This document shows, piece after piece, positions 1-7,643 of a stretch of DNA of 19,777 nucleotides. The notes under the pieces are model-generated. The model did not search any database. It was not told the origin of the DNA and saw nothing but the letters and a program-made list of their open reading frames with translations. The first letter of the stretch is position 1. Every line of letters begins with the position of its first letter. A program made the position numbers and the translations under genes. The DNA is from LDYB01 sp037442385 (lineage in GTDB: Bacteria > Armatimonadota > Fimbriimonadia > Fimbriimonadales > GBS-DC), in assembly GCA_037442385.1 (NCBI GenBank), contig JBBIQJ010000031.1:1-19777 (forward strand), in the 5' to 3' direction.

Positions 1-693
1 CCCCTACCGCCGCCGTACCCTTCCCCTGCCCTGCTGCCTCTTCAGGAAACCGAAATCGGCACCCTCCCCGCACACTGGAAGGTGGTGCGACTGGGGGAGG
101 TGGCGGAGGTCATGAGGTCTGGCGGTACCCCGAGTCGCAGTAATACCGCCTTTTGGGGTGGTAGGATACCGTTTGTGCTGATTCAAAACATGACCGCCTG
201 TGGTCTGTACCTGAGTTCGACAAAAGAAACGATTACAGAGTTGGGGTTGGAGAATTCGAGTGCTTGGATGGTGCCGCCAGGTTCAATCCTTGTAAGCATG
301 TATGCTACGATTGGAGAAACCGCGATTAACACGATTCCTGTTGCTACAAACCAAGCGATTTTAGCCATCATCCCGAAGCCGTGTTTTCATCCTGAGTTTG
401 GCGCATACCTGATAAAGTTCCATGCCGAGAGGTTAAAGACCTATAATATACAAAGTACCCAGAAGAATGTAAACAAGGGGATTATGTCAACCTTCCCCAT
501 CCCCCTCCCACCACTTTCCGAACAGCAGGAAATCGCGCGAATCCTGCGAAGTGTAGATGACAAAATCCGTGCGGAGGAGGCGTATCGCGACGCGCTGGAG
601 GGGCTTTTTAAAACCCTGCTCCACCAGCTGATGACCGCGAAGATTCGCCTGCCACCGGGTATGATACAACAATATGGGGGCAACGAACCGTGA
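1..693 (+). CDS. hsdS: Type I restriction-modification specificity subunit S, 5' end outside window
   Basis: The S subunit supplies DNA target recognition for the HsdR-HsdM-HsdS complex. The frame is open from base 1, so the gene begins before the window. A GTG at 82 is not the start, because the codons before it encode the family-typical segment 'ETEIGTLPAHWKVVRLGEV', which opens a target-recognition domain. One domain follows (about 85-500), then the conserved C-terminal hinge 'PLPPLSEQQEIARILRSVDD' and a helix that pairs with its partner repeat. Only one of the usual two recognition domains is visible. It could be the second half of a full S subunit or a half-size S protein; the upstream sequence would decide. 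The first residues are Pro-rich (PLPPPYPSP), like a linker. The stop overlaps the next gene's GTG start. I am confident of the family; the full length is unknown. Confidence 0.9.
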   Translation, partial: PLPPPYPSPALLPLQETEIGTLPAHWKVVRLGEVAEVMRSGGTPSRSNTAFWGGRIPFVLIQNMTACGLYLSSTKETITELGLENSSAWMVPPGSILVSMYATIGETAINTIPVATNQAILAIIPKPCFHPEFGAYLIKFHAERLKTYNIQSTQKNVNKGIMSTFPIPLPPLSEQQEIARILRSVDDKIRAEEAYRDALEGLFKTLLHQLMTAKIRLPPGMIQQYGGNEP

Positions 694-1376
694 AGCGTTA
701 TGACCCGGAGCGCCACCATCGTCGCTCGATTCGCCTTGCAGGGTATGACTACACCGGGCAGGGGGCGTATTTCGTAACCCTCTGCACGCATGAGCGCGAG
801 CCACTGTTTGGTCAGGTGGTGGCGGGGGAGATGGTGTTAAACGAATGGGGAGCGATTGTGCAGCAGTGCTGGCAGGCAATTCCCCACCATTTCCTGCACA
901 CACGGCTGGACGAATTTGTTGTCATGCCCAACCATGTGCATGGCATTATCTGGATTGTGGATGATGTGGGTGTCGGCGCGTCATCGTCGGGTGTGCCTGG
1001 GGCGTCAGGCATGGGGGAAATGGTAGGGGCGACGCATGCGTCGCCCCTACCGGGGGTGGGGCGTACGGCGTCCGATGCCCCGTGCGGACCCAAACGGGGT
1101 TCCATCGGCGCGATTGTGGGGTCATTCAAATCCGCCGTGACCAAACGCATCAACGAGGCGCGCGGCACGCCCGGCGCGCCCCTCTGGCAACGCAACTATT
1201 ATGAACATATCATTCGCAACGACCGCGCACTTGCCCTGATACGCCGCTACATTCGGGAGAACCCCCAGCGCTGGCATCTGGATCGTTATAACCCCGACGC
1301 CGACAGTTCCGACCCGGTTGCCCGCGTCCTTATGCGCTTACTGGGCAAGCCGCTGGAGGGCGCTTTTGGAGAGTGA
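690..1376 (+). CDS. REP-associated tyrosine transposase (RAYT, Y1/HUH superfamily)
   Basis: This is a 228-residue single-strand DNA nuclease-like protein of the IS200/TnpA-REP family. Visible features are the N-terminal 'YFVTLCTH' strand, the HUH motif in 'MPNHVHGI' (H82 and H84), and the C-terminal 'LWQRNYYEHIIRND' helix carrying candidate nucleophiles Y170/Y171. Known family members bind and nick REP hairpins and are usually single-copy, domesticated genes without flanking terminal repeats. The GTG start overlaps the hsdS TGA as GTGA, and the stop lies 3 bp before the hsdR ATG, so it reads as a built-in cistron of the R-M operon. Residues 112-121 are encoded by a perfect palindrome (separate entry) in the variable loop between the HUH motif and the catalytic helix. 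All key motifs are intact. The family is clear; which DNA it acts on is not shown. Confidence 0.92.
   Translation: MKRYDPERHHRRSIRLAGYDYTGQGAYFVTLCTHEREPLFGQVVAGEMVLNEWGAIVQQCWQAIPHHFLHTRLDEFVVMPNHVHGIIWIVDDVGVGASSSGVPGASGMGEMVGATHASPLPGVGRTASDAPCGPKRGSIGAIVGSFKSAVTKRINEARGTPGAPLWQRNYYEHIIRNDRALALIRRYIRENPQRWHLDRYNPDADSSDPVARVLMRLLGKPLEGAFGE
1022..1051. repeat. Perfect 30-bp REP-like palindrome inside the RAYT gene
   Basis: The left arm GGTAGGGGCGACGCA is followed directly by its exact reverse complement, with no unpaired base. The flanking bases (T at 1021, G at 1052) end the symmetry. It is read in frame as V-G-A-T-H-A-S-P-L-P of the RAYT. A GTAGGGGCGAC arm of this kind is, from general knowledge, typical of dispersed REP-type hairpins in environmental bacterial genomes, and it lies in the gene of the enzyme class that acts on such hairpins. 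It is not positioned as a terminator. Confidence 0.9.
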
Positions 1377-1379
1377 GCC

Positions 1380-4280
1380 ATGCCGAGCATCGCCAGCGAA
1401 CGCAAAACGGTGCAGGAGCCATTCATTCGCTATGCCGAGGAGGCGGGCTGGCAGTATCTGCCGTCTGACAAAGCCTTGCGCCTGCGCGGCGGCGAGGATT
1501 GCCCCTTCCTGCGGTCGGTGCTGATAGACCAGCTGCAACGCCTCAATCCGGAGGTGGTGGACACGCCCGCAAAAGCGGAGGAAGTACTCAATCGCCTGCT
1601 GCGTGTACGCCCTGACATCGAGGGCAACCTCGAAGCGTGGGAGTATCTGCGGGGGCTGAAGACCGTCTTCGTGGAAGCCGAGAGGCGCGAAAAGAACCTC
1701 CGCCTGCTGGACGCCGAGGACCCCGAAGCGAACACCTTCCACATCACCGACGAGTTTGTTTTCGCCAGCGGCGCCGCCCGAATCCGCGCCGATATCGTGC
1801 TGCTGGTGAACGGCATTCCCGTGCTGGTGGTGGAGACCAAGGCTGCCACGCGCCCTGAGGGGATGAGCGAGGCGTTCGAGCAGGTGGAGCGCTACCATCG
1901 CGATGCGCCTGAGCTGATGGTACAGGCGCAGGTGTTCGCGCTCACCCATCTGGTGCAGTTTTTCTACGGTCCCACATGGAGCCTTTCGCGCAAGACGCTG
2001 CTGAACTGGCGCGACGAGCAGGCAGGCGACTTTGAGACGCTGGTTAAGAGTTTCGTCGCTCCGCGCCGCGTGCTGAAGATGCTCACCGATTACATCCTGT
2101 TCGTGCGCAGGGACGGCGAGCTGAGCAAGGCGGTGCTGCGTCCCCATCAGATGCGCGCTGTGGAGAAGTCGCTGGCGCGGGCGCGCGACCCTGAAAAACG
2201 GCGTGGTCTCATCTGGCACACGCAGGGTTCGGGCAAAACCTACACGATGCTCACCCTCGCCAAAGCGCTGCTGGACGACCCGCGCTTCGAGAACCCCACC
2301 GTGCTGATGATTGTGGACCGCAACGAACTCCAGCAGCAACTGTTCCAGAACCTTGAGGCGGTGGGGTTTCGGCATGTCGAAGTAGCGCGGAGCAAGCGCC
2401 ATCTGCGCGAATTGCTGCGTAGAGACGCGCGCGGGCTGATTGTCTCGATGATTCACAAGTTCGATAAGGCGGACGCGAATCTCAACCGCCGCGCCAACAT
2501 CTTTGTGTTGATTGACGAGGCGCACCGTACCACGGGCGGCGATCTGGGCAACTACCTGATGGGCGCGCTCCCCAACGCCACCTTCATCGGCTTCACTGGC
2601 ACGCCCATCGACAAAACGCAGCACGGCAAGGGCACTTTCAAGGTCTTCGGGGGTAACGATCCGGGCGGCTATCTGGACAAATATTCGATTCGGGAGTCGA
2701 TTCAGGACGGCGCAACTGTACCCCTGCATTATCAGATGGCGCCCAACGACCTGATTGTGGATCGCGAGGCGATGGAGCGCGAGTTCTGGGCAGCCGCCGA
2801 GCTGGAAGGCGTCGCCGATGTGGAGGAGCTGAACCGCGTGCTGGACCGCGCCGTTACCCTCAAAAACATGCTCAAAAACCGCGACAGGGTGGAAAAGATT
2901 GCCGAATTCGTCGCCGAGCATTTCAAAAAGTTCGTTCAGCCGATGGGCTACAAGGCGTTTCTGGTGGCGGTGGACCGTGAGGCGTGCTGCCTTTACAAAG
3001 AGGTGCTGGATCGCCACCTCGCACCCGAGATGAGTCGGGTGGTCATCAGCCGCAACCACAACGACCCGGCTGCCATGAGGCGCTATCACATGAGCGATGA
3101 GGAAGAGGCGGCGGTGCGCAGGGCGTTCCGCAAGCCGGACGAGAACCCGCAAATCCTGATTGTTACCGAAAAACTGCTCACGGGCTACGATGCGCCGATA
3201 CTGTATTGCATGTATCTGGACAAGCCGATGCGCGACCATGTGCTGCTGCAAGCGATTGCCCGTGTCAACCGCCCGTATGAGGACGATACGGGGCGCCGCA
3301 AAACGAACGGGCTGATTGTGGACTTCGTGGGCATCTTTGACAAGCTGGAGCGCGCGCTGGAGTTCGATTCGCAGGATGTGGAGGGCGTGATTGAAGGGCT
3401 GGAGGTGTTGCAGCAGCATTTTGCGAAGTTAATGGGGGAGGCGCGCACCAAATACCTGCCGATTGCCGTCGGCGAGAGCGAGGATAAGGTCGCCGAATCG
3501 GTGCTCCAGCACTTCCGCGACAGAGAGGTGCGCGAGGAGTTTTATCGCTTCTTCCGCGAGCTGGAGGAAACCTACGAGATTCTGTCGCCTGACGCCTTCC
3601 TGCGTCCCTATCTGGACGATTACCAGCGCCTTGTGGAGATGTACCGACTGCTGCGCGGCGCGTATGAGCCGCACATTCCTGTGGAGAAATCGTTCCTGCG
3701 CAAGACCGCCGAGATTGTGCAGCAGCACACCTCCACGCAGAAGGTGCAGGAGGCAGGTGCGACCTATCGCATCGGGGCAGAGGCGTTGCTGGCACTAGTG
3801 AAAGAGCCGAAGCCCGACATCGTGAAGGTGTTCAACCTGCTACGGGAGCTGCACCGCCTTGTGGAAGCAGAGGGGCGCGGGCAGCCTCACCTGATTCCGA
3901 TAGGCGAGCGGGCGGAGGCGTTGCGCCGCGCCTTCGAAGAGCGCCAGATTGAAAGCCAGCAGGCACTTGCCGAGCTGGAAGACCTCTTATGCCGCCTGCA
4001 GGAAGCCCAGGCGCAACGCCGCCAGAGCCAGCTCTCCTCCGAAGCGTTTGCCGTAGGATGGTGGGCGCAACTGCAAAAAGGGATGGAACCTTCGCAGGCG
4101 GAGCAACTGGCGCACGCGGTGGAGCCGATATTCCAGCGGTATCCCTATTGGGCAACCAGCGTCCAGCAGGAGCGCGAGCTGCGCCAGGCTCTCTATAAAG
4201 CACTCATGGATTGCGGTGTTCAGGAGGTTGTGGAATGGGCAGAAGGAATACTGGAGCTGCGACGGAAAGCGCAAGCGTGA
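1380..4280 (+). CDS. hsdR: Type I restriction enzyme R subunit (nuclease/translocase)
   Basis: HsdR is the ATP-driven translocase and endonuclease of the type I complex. The 966-residue protein has the RecB-like nuclease core (D138, then E152-x-K154 in 'VVETKAA') and superfamily-2 helicase motifs in order: Walker A 'HTQGSGKT' (280-287), DEAH (379-382), 'TGTP' (406-409), motif V 'TGYDAP' (601-606) and motif VI 'QAIARVNRP' (624-632). The C-terminal third is helical and charged, as expected for the region that contacts HsdM. No catalytic residue appears to be missing. The ATG start has GGAGAG about 8 bp upstream, and the RAYT stop is 3 bp away. Its end overlaps the following metallopeptidase gene. 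Length and motifs fit a functional enzyme; activity also needs an hsdM that is not in the window. Confidence 0.96.
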   Translation: MPSIASERKTVQEPFIRYAEEAGWQYLPSDKALRLRGGEDCPFLRSVLIDQLQRLNPEVVDTPAKAEEVLNRLLRVRPDIEGNLEAWEYLRGLKTVFVEAERREKNLRLLDAEDPEANTFHITDEFVFASGAARIRADIVLLVNGIPVLVVETKAATRPEGMSEAFEQVERYHRDAPELMVQAQVFALTHLVQFFYGPTWSLSRKTLLNWRDEQAGDFETLVKSFVAPRRVLKMLTDYILFVRRDGELSKAVLRPHQMRAVEKSLARARDPEKRRGLIWHTQGSGKTYTMLTLAKALLDDPRFENPTVLMIVDRNELQQQLFQNLEAVGFRHVEVARSKRHLRELLRRDARGLIVSMIHKFDKADANLNRRANIFVLIDEAHRTTGGDLGNYLMGALPNATFIGFTGTPIDKTQHGKGTFKVFGGNDPGGYLDKYSIRESIQDGATVPLHYQMAPNDLIVDREAMEREFWAAAELEGVADVEELNRVLDRAVTLKNMLKNRDRVEKIAEFVAEHFKKFVQPMGYKAFLVAVDREACCLYKEVLDRHLAPEMSRVVISRNHNDPAAMRRYHMSDEEEAAVRRAFRKPDENPQILIVTEKLLTGYDAPILYCMYLDKPMRDHVLLQAIARVNRPYEDDTGRRKTNGLIVDFVGIFDKLERALEFDSQDVEGVIEGLEVLQQHFAKLMGEARTKYLPIAVGESEDKVAESVLQHFRDREVREEFYRFFRELEETYEILSPDAFLRPYLDDYQRLVEMYRLLRGAYEPHIPVEKSFLRKTAEIVQQHTSTQKVQEAGATYRIGAEALLALVKEPKPDIVKVFNLLRELHRLVEAEGRGQPHLIPIGERAEALRRAFEERQIESQQALAELEDLLCRLQEAQAQRRQSQLSSEAFAVGWWAQLQKGMEPSQAEQLAHAVEPIFQRYPYWATSVQQERELRQALYKALMDCGVQEVVEWAEGILELRRKAQA

Positions 4281-4585
4281 ATGCCCCCTCGCCGCTGGGC
4301 GAGGCGGTTGCAAGCGATGTCCTCGTTGCGGAAGCGCGGGCATGGGCGCGGCGCATCGGCGTGGAGGAACGCCTGCGTGAAATTCATATACGCCCCATGC
4401 GGCGCAAGTGGGCGAGCATCTCCACACGCGGACGCCTGACCCTCAGCCGCGACCTGCTGACTCAGCCTGCCGCGTTCCGTGCGCAGGTGATTGTGCATGA
4501 GCTGGTGCATCTGAAGCTGGGCAACGGCTCCCATGGGCGACTGTTCCGGGCGCTGGTACGCGCCTACCTTGAGGAGCGTTCCTGA
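4235..4585 (+). CDS. YgjP/DUF45-type M48-like metallopeptidase
   Basis: This is a small protein (116 residues from this start) ending in a zinc-peptidase core: 'VIVHELVHLK', with H88-E-L-V-H92, followed by 'HGRLF' with H100 as the likely third ligand. The segment 'IRPMRRKWASISTRGRLTL' before it is typical of the YgjP/DUF45 group, whose substrates are poorly known. I chose ATG 4235 because AGGAGG sits 6-7 bp upstream, giving a 46-bp overlap with hsdR. An alternative is GTG 4277, which overlaps the hsdR stop as GTGA and removes a low-complexity leader. The core is unchanged either way. A gene of this family directly after hsdR is, from general knowledge, a recurring arrangement, so a role with the R-M complex is plausible but unproven. 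Confidence 0.82.
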   Translation: MGRRNTGAATESASVNAPSPLGEAVASDVLVAEARAWARRIGVEERLREIHIRPMRRKWASISTRGRLTLSRDLLTQPAAFRAQVIVHELVHLKLGNGSHGRLFRALVRAYLEERS

Positions 4586-4613
4586 AGCTTGCTTGGGTAT
4601 CCTATCCCCTGAG

Positions 4614-5591
4614 ATGGCAAAGTGGGGCATTCTGGGCACGGGCAAGATTGTGAAGCGGTTTATGCAGGCGGCGTTTTATGTGCCCGAAGCGCAGGTGGTC
4701 GCCGTCGGCTCGCGCACGCAGGAAACCGCCCATCAGTTCGGCAGTCAGTTCGGCATCCCGAAACGCTACGGTAGCTACGAGGGTGTGTTGAACGATGCCG
4801 AAGTGGAGATTGTCTATGTGGCGACGCCGCATAACCTGCACGCCGAGAACACGCTCGCCGCGCTTCGGGCAGGCAAACATGTGCTGTGCGAGAAACCCTT
4901 CACGGTGAACGCCCAGCAAGCAGAAGAGGTGATTGCCGCCGCACGCCAGACCGACCGTTTCGTGATGGAAGGGATGTGGACGCGCTGTTTCCCCGTGATG
5001 CAAGAGGCGCATCGGCGCGTGCGAGCAGGCGAAATCGGGGAAGTGCGCTACCTGCAGGCAGACTTCGGTTTTCAACCCTCATTTGACCCCCACAGTCGGC
5101 TGTTCAGTCCCGACTTAGCAGGCGGCGCACTGCTGGATGTAGGCATCTACCCGATTGCGCTGGCGTTCTGGTTCCTTGGCGAGCCGCAGGAGGTGGTCTC
5201 GCTGGCGACGCGCGGCGAGACGAGAGTGGATGTGCTGGAAGGGGTGGTGTTCCGCTACCCGAACGGCGCGATTGCGACTCTCAGCGCCAGCATTCAGGTC
5301 AATACCCCCAAGCAGGCGTTTTTGTGTGGCACGGAGGGGACAATCCACTTCCCTGCGCCGTGGTGGAAGCCTTCGGAGGCGTTTTTGATACGCCCTGACG
5401 GCTCGCAGGAGCATTGGCTGTACCCCTACGAGGGCGATGGGTTGCAGTTTGAGATTCGGCATGTGCATGCGTGCCTGCAACAGGGCCTGCGCGAGAGTCC
5501 CCTGATGCCGCTGGAGGAGACCCTGCGCATCGTGCGCCTGATGGATCAGCTGCGTGCGGAGTGGGGCGTGCGCTACCCGTTTGAGGGGTGA
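4614..5591 (+). CDS. Gfo/Idh/MocA-family NAD(P)-dependent oxidoreductase
   Basis: This is a 325-residue cytoplasmic sugar or polyol dehydrogenase. The N-terminal Rossmann fold opens with 'GILGTGKI' (5-12). 'EKPF' (93-96) is the family's catalytic-lysine motif, followed by 'EGMWTRCFP' (119-127) and 'GGALLDVGIYPI' (170-181). The last two resemble the dimeric dihydrodiol dehydrogenase/glucose-fructose oxidoreductase branch. I chose ATG 4614 because the Rossmann strand starts at residue 4; the open frame to 4533 overlaps the previous gene and looks unrelated. No clear Shine-Dalgarno is visible, though TATCCT lies 10 bp upstream. The next gene starts 6 bp after the stop, so this and the GH50-like hydrolase probably form one operon acting on the same carbohydrate. 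The substrate cannot be read from the sequence. Confidence 0.9.
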   Translation: MAKWGILGTGKIVKRFMQAAFYVPEAQVVAVGSRTQETAHQFGSQFGIPKRYGSYEGVLNDAEVEIVYVATPHNLHAENTLAALRAGKHVLCEKPFTVNAQQAEEVIAAARQTDRFVMEGMWTRCFPVMQEAHRRVRAGEIGEVRYLQADFGFQPSFDPHSRLFSPDLAGGALLDVGIYPIALAFWFLGEPQEVVSLATRGETRVDVLEGVVFRYPNGAIATLSASIQVNTPKQAFLCGTEGTIHFPAPWWKPSEAFLIRPDGSQEHWLYPYEGDGLQFEIRHVHACLQQGLRESPLMPLEETLRIVRLMDQLRAEWGVRYPFEG

Positions 5592-5597
5592 GCCAGG

Positions 5598-7643
5598 ATG
5601 CAGAGGCTTTACTCGTTTGAGACGGACGCGGAGGTTGCGGCGGCGCGCGCGAACCATGTGCGCCTGACTCGCGTGCGACAGGGCGCCACCCACGGACGCT
5701 ACGCCCTGCAGGTGGAGTTCTTGCCGAAGACCGACTGGCCCAACCTGATGTTCCGTGCCGAGACCGCGTGGGACTGGAGCGCCTACAATGGGCTGGCGTT
5801 TGACCTAATGAACCCCATGGCGGAGCCGATTGTGTTTGGCGTGCGCGTGGACGAAGACCCCCGCGCCGACGGCGTGCGATTCTGCCGACAGGGCGGAGCC
5901 ACAATCCCCCCAAAACAGCGCGTGCGCTTCGTGATGCCGCTCGCCCCGAACCCAATGGACTACGGCATGCGCGGACTGCCCGCGCTCAAAGGCTATCAGG
6001 CGGTCAACATGACGGTCAGCAACACCCTGAACCTTTCGCATATCGTGGCGTTCCAGATTTTTCTGGACCATCCCCAGACCCCGAAGCGACTGATTGTGGA
6101 TAACATCCATCTGATACGCTACCACCAGCCGCTGGAGGGGATTGTGGACGAGTTCGGGCAATACGCGCATGCCAGCTGGGCGCACAAGGTGCGGAGCGTG
6201 CAGCATATGCGCCGCCAGCTGCAGGCTGAACAGCGCGCGCTGGCGCGCAAGCCTGAACTGGCGGAGCGCGACCGCTTCGGCGGCTGGGCAGCGGGACCCA
6301 AGCGCGAAGCGACGGGCTATTTCCGCGTGGAGAAGGTGGACGGCAAATGGGCGCTGATTACGCCCGAGGGCACGCTCTTTTTCTCGGTGGGTGTGGACTG
6401 CGTGAACTGGGGTGAGCATACCTACATCACGGGGCGCGAGAAGATGTTCCGCTGGCTGCCCGATGAAAAAGACCCGCTCGCGAAATACTATGCCCATCTT
6501 TCGGGCGCGCTGATGGGACCCATCAGGGAGGGCAGGGCGTATAACTTCTTCCTGGCGAATCTGGAGCGCAAGTACGGCGAGCGCTATCGTGAAATATGGC
6601 GCGAACACACGCTCAGGCGTTTGCGGGCGTGGGGGTTCAACACCATCGGCAACTGGTCTGCCAGCGAGTTTTACCGCAACGGCAAAATCCCCTATGTGGC
6701 GACGGTTGGCATCTGGGGCGAGCATAAGCGCGTGCGTAGCGGTGTGGACTACTGGGGCAAGATGCACGACCCGTTTGACGAGGGCTTCCAGCGCAATCTG
6801 GAGGCGAGCATCAAGCAAGTCGCCGCTCAGGTGGGTGATGACCCGTGGTGCCTTGGGTATTTTGTGGATAACGAGCTGAGCTGGGGCGTTGACGGCGAGC
6901 CAGCGAAGCGCTACGGGCTGGCTTACGGCGCGCTGGAACTGGACGCGAACGAATCGCCCGCCAAACGCGCCCTGATGGAGCAGTTGCGTCGCAAGTACCG
7001 CACGATCGAAGCGCTCAACAGGGCGTGGAACACCGCCTTCCCAGGCTGGGAGGCGCTGGAACGCCCGCACGACCTGCGTACCCATGCGCCCACCCCCGAA
7101 TGCGTGCAGGATTTACGCGCCTATGTGAAGGCGTTTGCCCTGCAATATTTTCGGAGCGTGCGCGAGGCTCTGCGACGGTACGCGCCGAATCACCTCTATC
7201 TGGGCTGCCGCTTCGCATGGTACACATCTGAATCGCTGGAAGCGGCGGCAGAGGTGAGCGAGGTGCTGAGTTTCAACCTCTATGTGCCGCGGATTGAGCG
7301 CGCCCGCTGGCAGTTTCTGGAAGCCTATGACCGCCCGATCCTGATTGGCGAATTTCACTTCGGCGCGCTGGATCGGGGCATGTTCCACACGGGGCTGGTG
7401 CCTGCACGCAATCAGCAGGAGCGCGCCCAGAGGTATGCGGAGTATGTCCGAAGCGTGGCGGAACACCCCTCCTTCGTGGGGTGCCACTGGTTTCAATATA
7501 TAGACCAGCCGCTCACGGGGCGCTGGTTTGACGGCGAGAACTACAATATTGGGTTTATCACGATTACCGATACCCCCTACCCTGAGATGGTCTCGGCGGC
7601 GCGGGCGATTCACGGGCAGATTTACCGCTTGCGCTGGGGCTAA
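5598..7643 (+). CDS. GH50-like glycoside hydrolase (clan GH-A)
   Basis: This is a 681-residue enzyme. Residues 1-175 form a beta-rich, carbohydrate-binding-like domain ('LYSFETDAEV...', 'LIVDNIHLI'), then a helical linker leads to a TIM-barrel from about 250. Candidate catalytic residues are E426 in 'YFVDNELSWG' (acid/base) and E585 in 'ILIGEFHFGALDRG' (nucleophile). Spacing and surrounding motifs ('MFHTGLVPARNQQERA', 'GCHWFQYIDQPLTGR', 'DGENYNIGF') match GH50, whose characterised members are beta-agarases. A terrestrial or thermal bacterium may use another beta-galactoside. There is no signal peptide, so it probably works inside the cell on imported oligosaccharides. GAGGGG lies 9 bp before the ATG. 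The stop overlaps the pcm stop from the other strand, leaving no room for a terminator. The GH50-like assignment rests on motif memory, not a search. Confidence 0.85.
   Translation: MQRLYSFETDAEVAAARANHVRLTRVRQGATHGRYALQVEFLPKTDWPNLMFRAETAWDWSAYNGLAFDLMNPMAEPIVFGVRVDEDPRADGVRFCRQGGATIPPKQRVRFVMPLAPNPMDYGMRGLPALKGYQAVNMTVSNTLNLSHIVAFQIFLDHPQTPKRLIVDNIHLIRYHQPLEGIVDEFGQYAHASWAHKVRSVQHMRRQLQAEQRALARKPELAERDRFGGWAAGPKREATGYFRVEKVDGKWALITPEGTLFFSVGVDCVNWGEHTYITGREKMFRWLPDEKDPLAKYYAHLSGALMGPIREGRAYNFFLANLERKYGERYREIWREHTLRRLRAWGFNTIGNWSASEFYRNGKIPYVATVGIWGEHKRVRSGVDYWGKMHDPFDEGFQRNLEASIKQVAAQVGDDPWCLGYFVDNELSWGVDGEPAKRYGLAYGALELDANESPAKRALMEQLRRKYRTIEALNRAWNTAFPGWEALERPHDLRTHAPTPECVQDLRAYVKAFALQYFRSVREALRRYAPNHLYLGCRFAWYTSESLEAAAEVSEVLSFNLYVPRIERARWQFLEAYDRPILIGEFHFGALDRGMFHTGLVPARNQQERAQRYAEYVRSVAEHPSFVGCHWFQYIDQPLTGRWFDGENYNIGFITITDTPYPEMVSAARAIHGQIYRLRWG

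Noticed and set aside
82..693. GTG at 82 as the start of hsdS
   Set aside because: The in-frame codons before it encode the conserved lead-in to an S-subunit recognition domain, so the gene continues past the window edge.
1338..3419. 693-codon open frame on the minus strand
   Set aside because: It lies entirely opposite hsdR, has a Leu/His/Arg/Val-heavy composition typical of an antisense frame of a GC-rich gene, and shows no domain motif.
5805..7085. 426-codon open frame on the minus strand
   Set aside because: It is antisense to the GH50-like gene, whose motifs are convincing; the minus product has no recognisable domain.
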